DNA of 47,073 nt from IMG/VR virus record IMGVR_UViG_3300049181_000048, positions 1-47,073 of that record. One strand, given 5' to 3'. Source of the DNA: a virus. A program made the translations under genes and the position numbers. The notes below the pieces were generated by a model. That model did not search any database and was not told the origin of the DNA. It saw only the letters and a list, made by a program, of their open reading frames with translations. Positions 47,063 to 47,073 of this stretch are shown here, in pieces (positions within the stretch are counted from its first letter, which is position 1; every line of letters starts with the position of its first letter).

Positions 47063-47073
47063 GGTTTCAAGAC

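Noticed and set aside
1-47073. tRNA genes, CRISPR array, insertion sequence, integrase or attachment site
   Set aside because: I looked for cloverleaf-like segments with TTCGA-type loops, regularly spaced repeats, transposase DDE or tyrosine recombinase signatures, and found none. The repeated promoters and hairpins are irregularly spaced and are not CRISPR repeats.

Overview
The window is a tailed bacteriophage of siphovirus type, not a chromosome fragment. It carries large terminase, portal, Mu F-like morphogenesis protein, scaffold, major capsid protein, tail tube, tail assembly chaperone with a frameshift, a 1495-residue tape measure and a tail tip of the kind known from the Rhodobacter gene transfer agent. 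Base composition looks moderately GC-rich by eye. TTG and GTG starts are common, neighbouring genes overlap by ATGA, TTGA or GTGA, and Shine-Dalgarno (SD) sequences are strong, with three near-complete AAGGAGGTGA matches, so the host is a bacterium with a canonical 16S 3' end. I cannot name the host. There is no integrase, excisionase or CI-like repressor that I can recognise, so a virulent lifestyle is the simpler reading. The last bases hold a promoter that would read straight into the first gene if the ends are joined, so this is probably a complete, circularly permuted genome of about 47 kb.

Layout. (1) 1-6.3 kb: a tightly overlapping early operon of small unknown proteins, a DUF4406/nucleoside deoxyribosyltransferase-like protein, a MoCo-carrier/SLOG-like protein, a DNA methyltransferase, a DUF4031 protein and a primase-helicase-like replication protein. 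(2) 6.3-6.6 kb: a non-coding gap holding copy 1 of a long structured element. (3) 6.6-16.2 kb: a second block of mostly unknown genes (small membrane proteins, an HGG-motif protein that may be the small terminase, a P-loop kinase, several Cys/His-rich proteins), then two genes on the minus strand (14.6-15.9 kb) with their own phage-type promoter. (4) 16.2-28.2 kb: packaging, head and connector genes. (5) 28.3-40.3 kb: tape measure, tail tip, a tail-fibre-like protein and two membrane proteins that are lysis candidates. (6) 40.3-40.8 kb: a strong terminator and copy 2 of the structured element. (7) 40.8-47.0 kb: about eighteen small unknown proteins, grouped behind repeated copies of one promoter/operator motif and separated by short GC-rich hairpins.

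How it works together. The replication protein has zinc finger, TOPRIM and P-loop regions, but no DNA polymerase is visible, so the host replisome is probably used. The structural genes follow the usual order. Translation control looks elaborate: a canonical -1 slippery heptamer joins the two tail chaperone frames, the scaffold SD lies in a 12-bp long-range stem, and the structured element buries an SD and ATG in a 24-25 bp stem. The small-gene region, the minus-strand pair and probably the early operon are driven by promoters with palindromic operators. Six of these share a layout and most of them a start-region motif, which suggests one regulator or a modified host polymerase controls them together.

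The most unusual items are the duplicated hairpin element (6425-6567, 40527-40652), the promoter/operator family, the beta-helix fused to a distal tail (DUF2460) domain, and a recurring C-x5-H-x3-[H/C] zinc-knuckle-like motif in four otherwise unrelated proteins.
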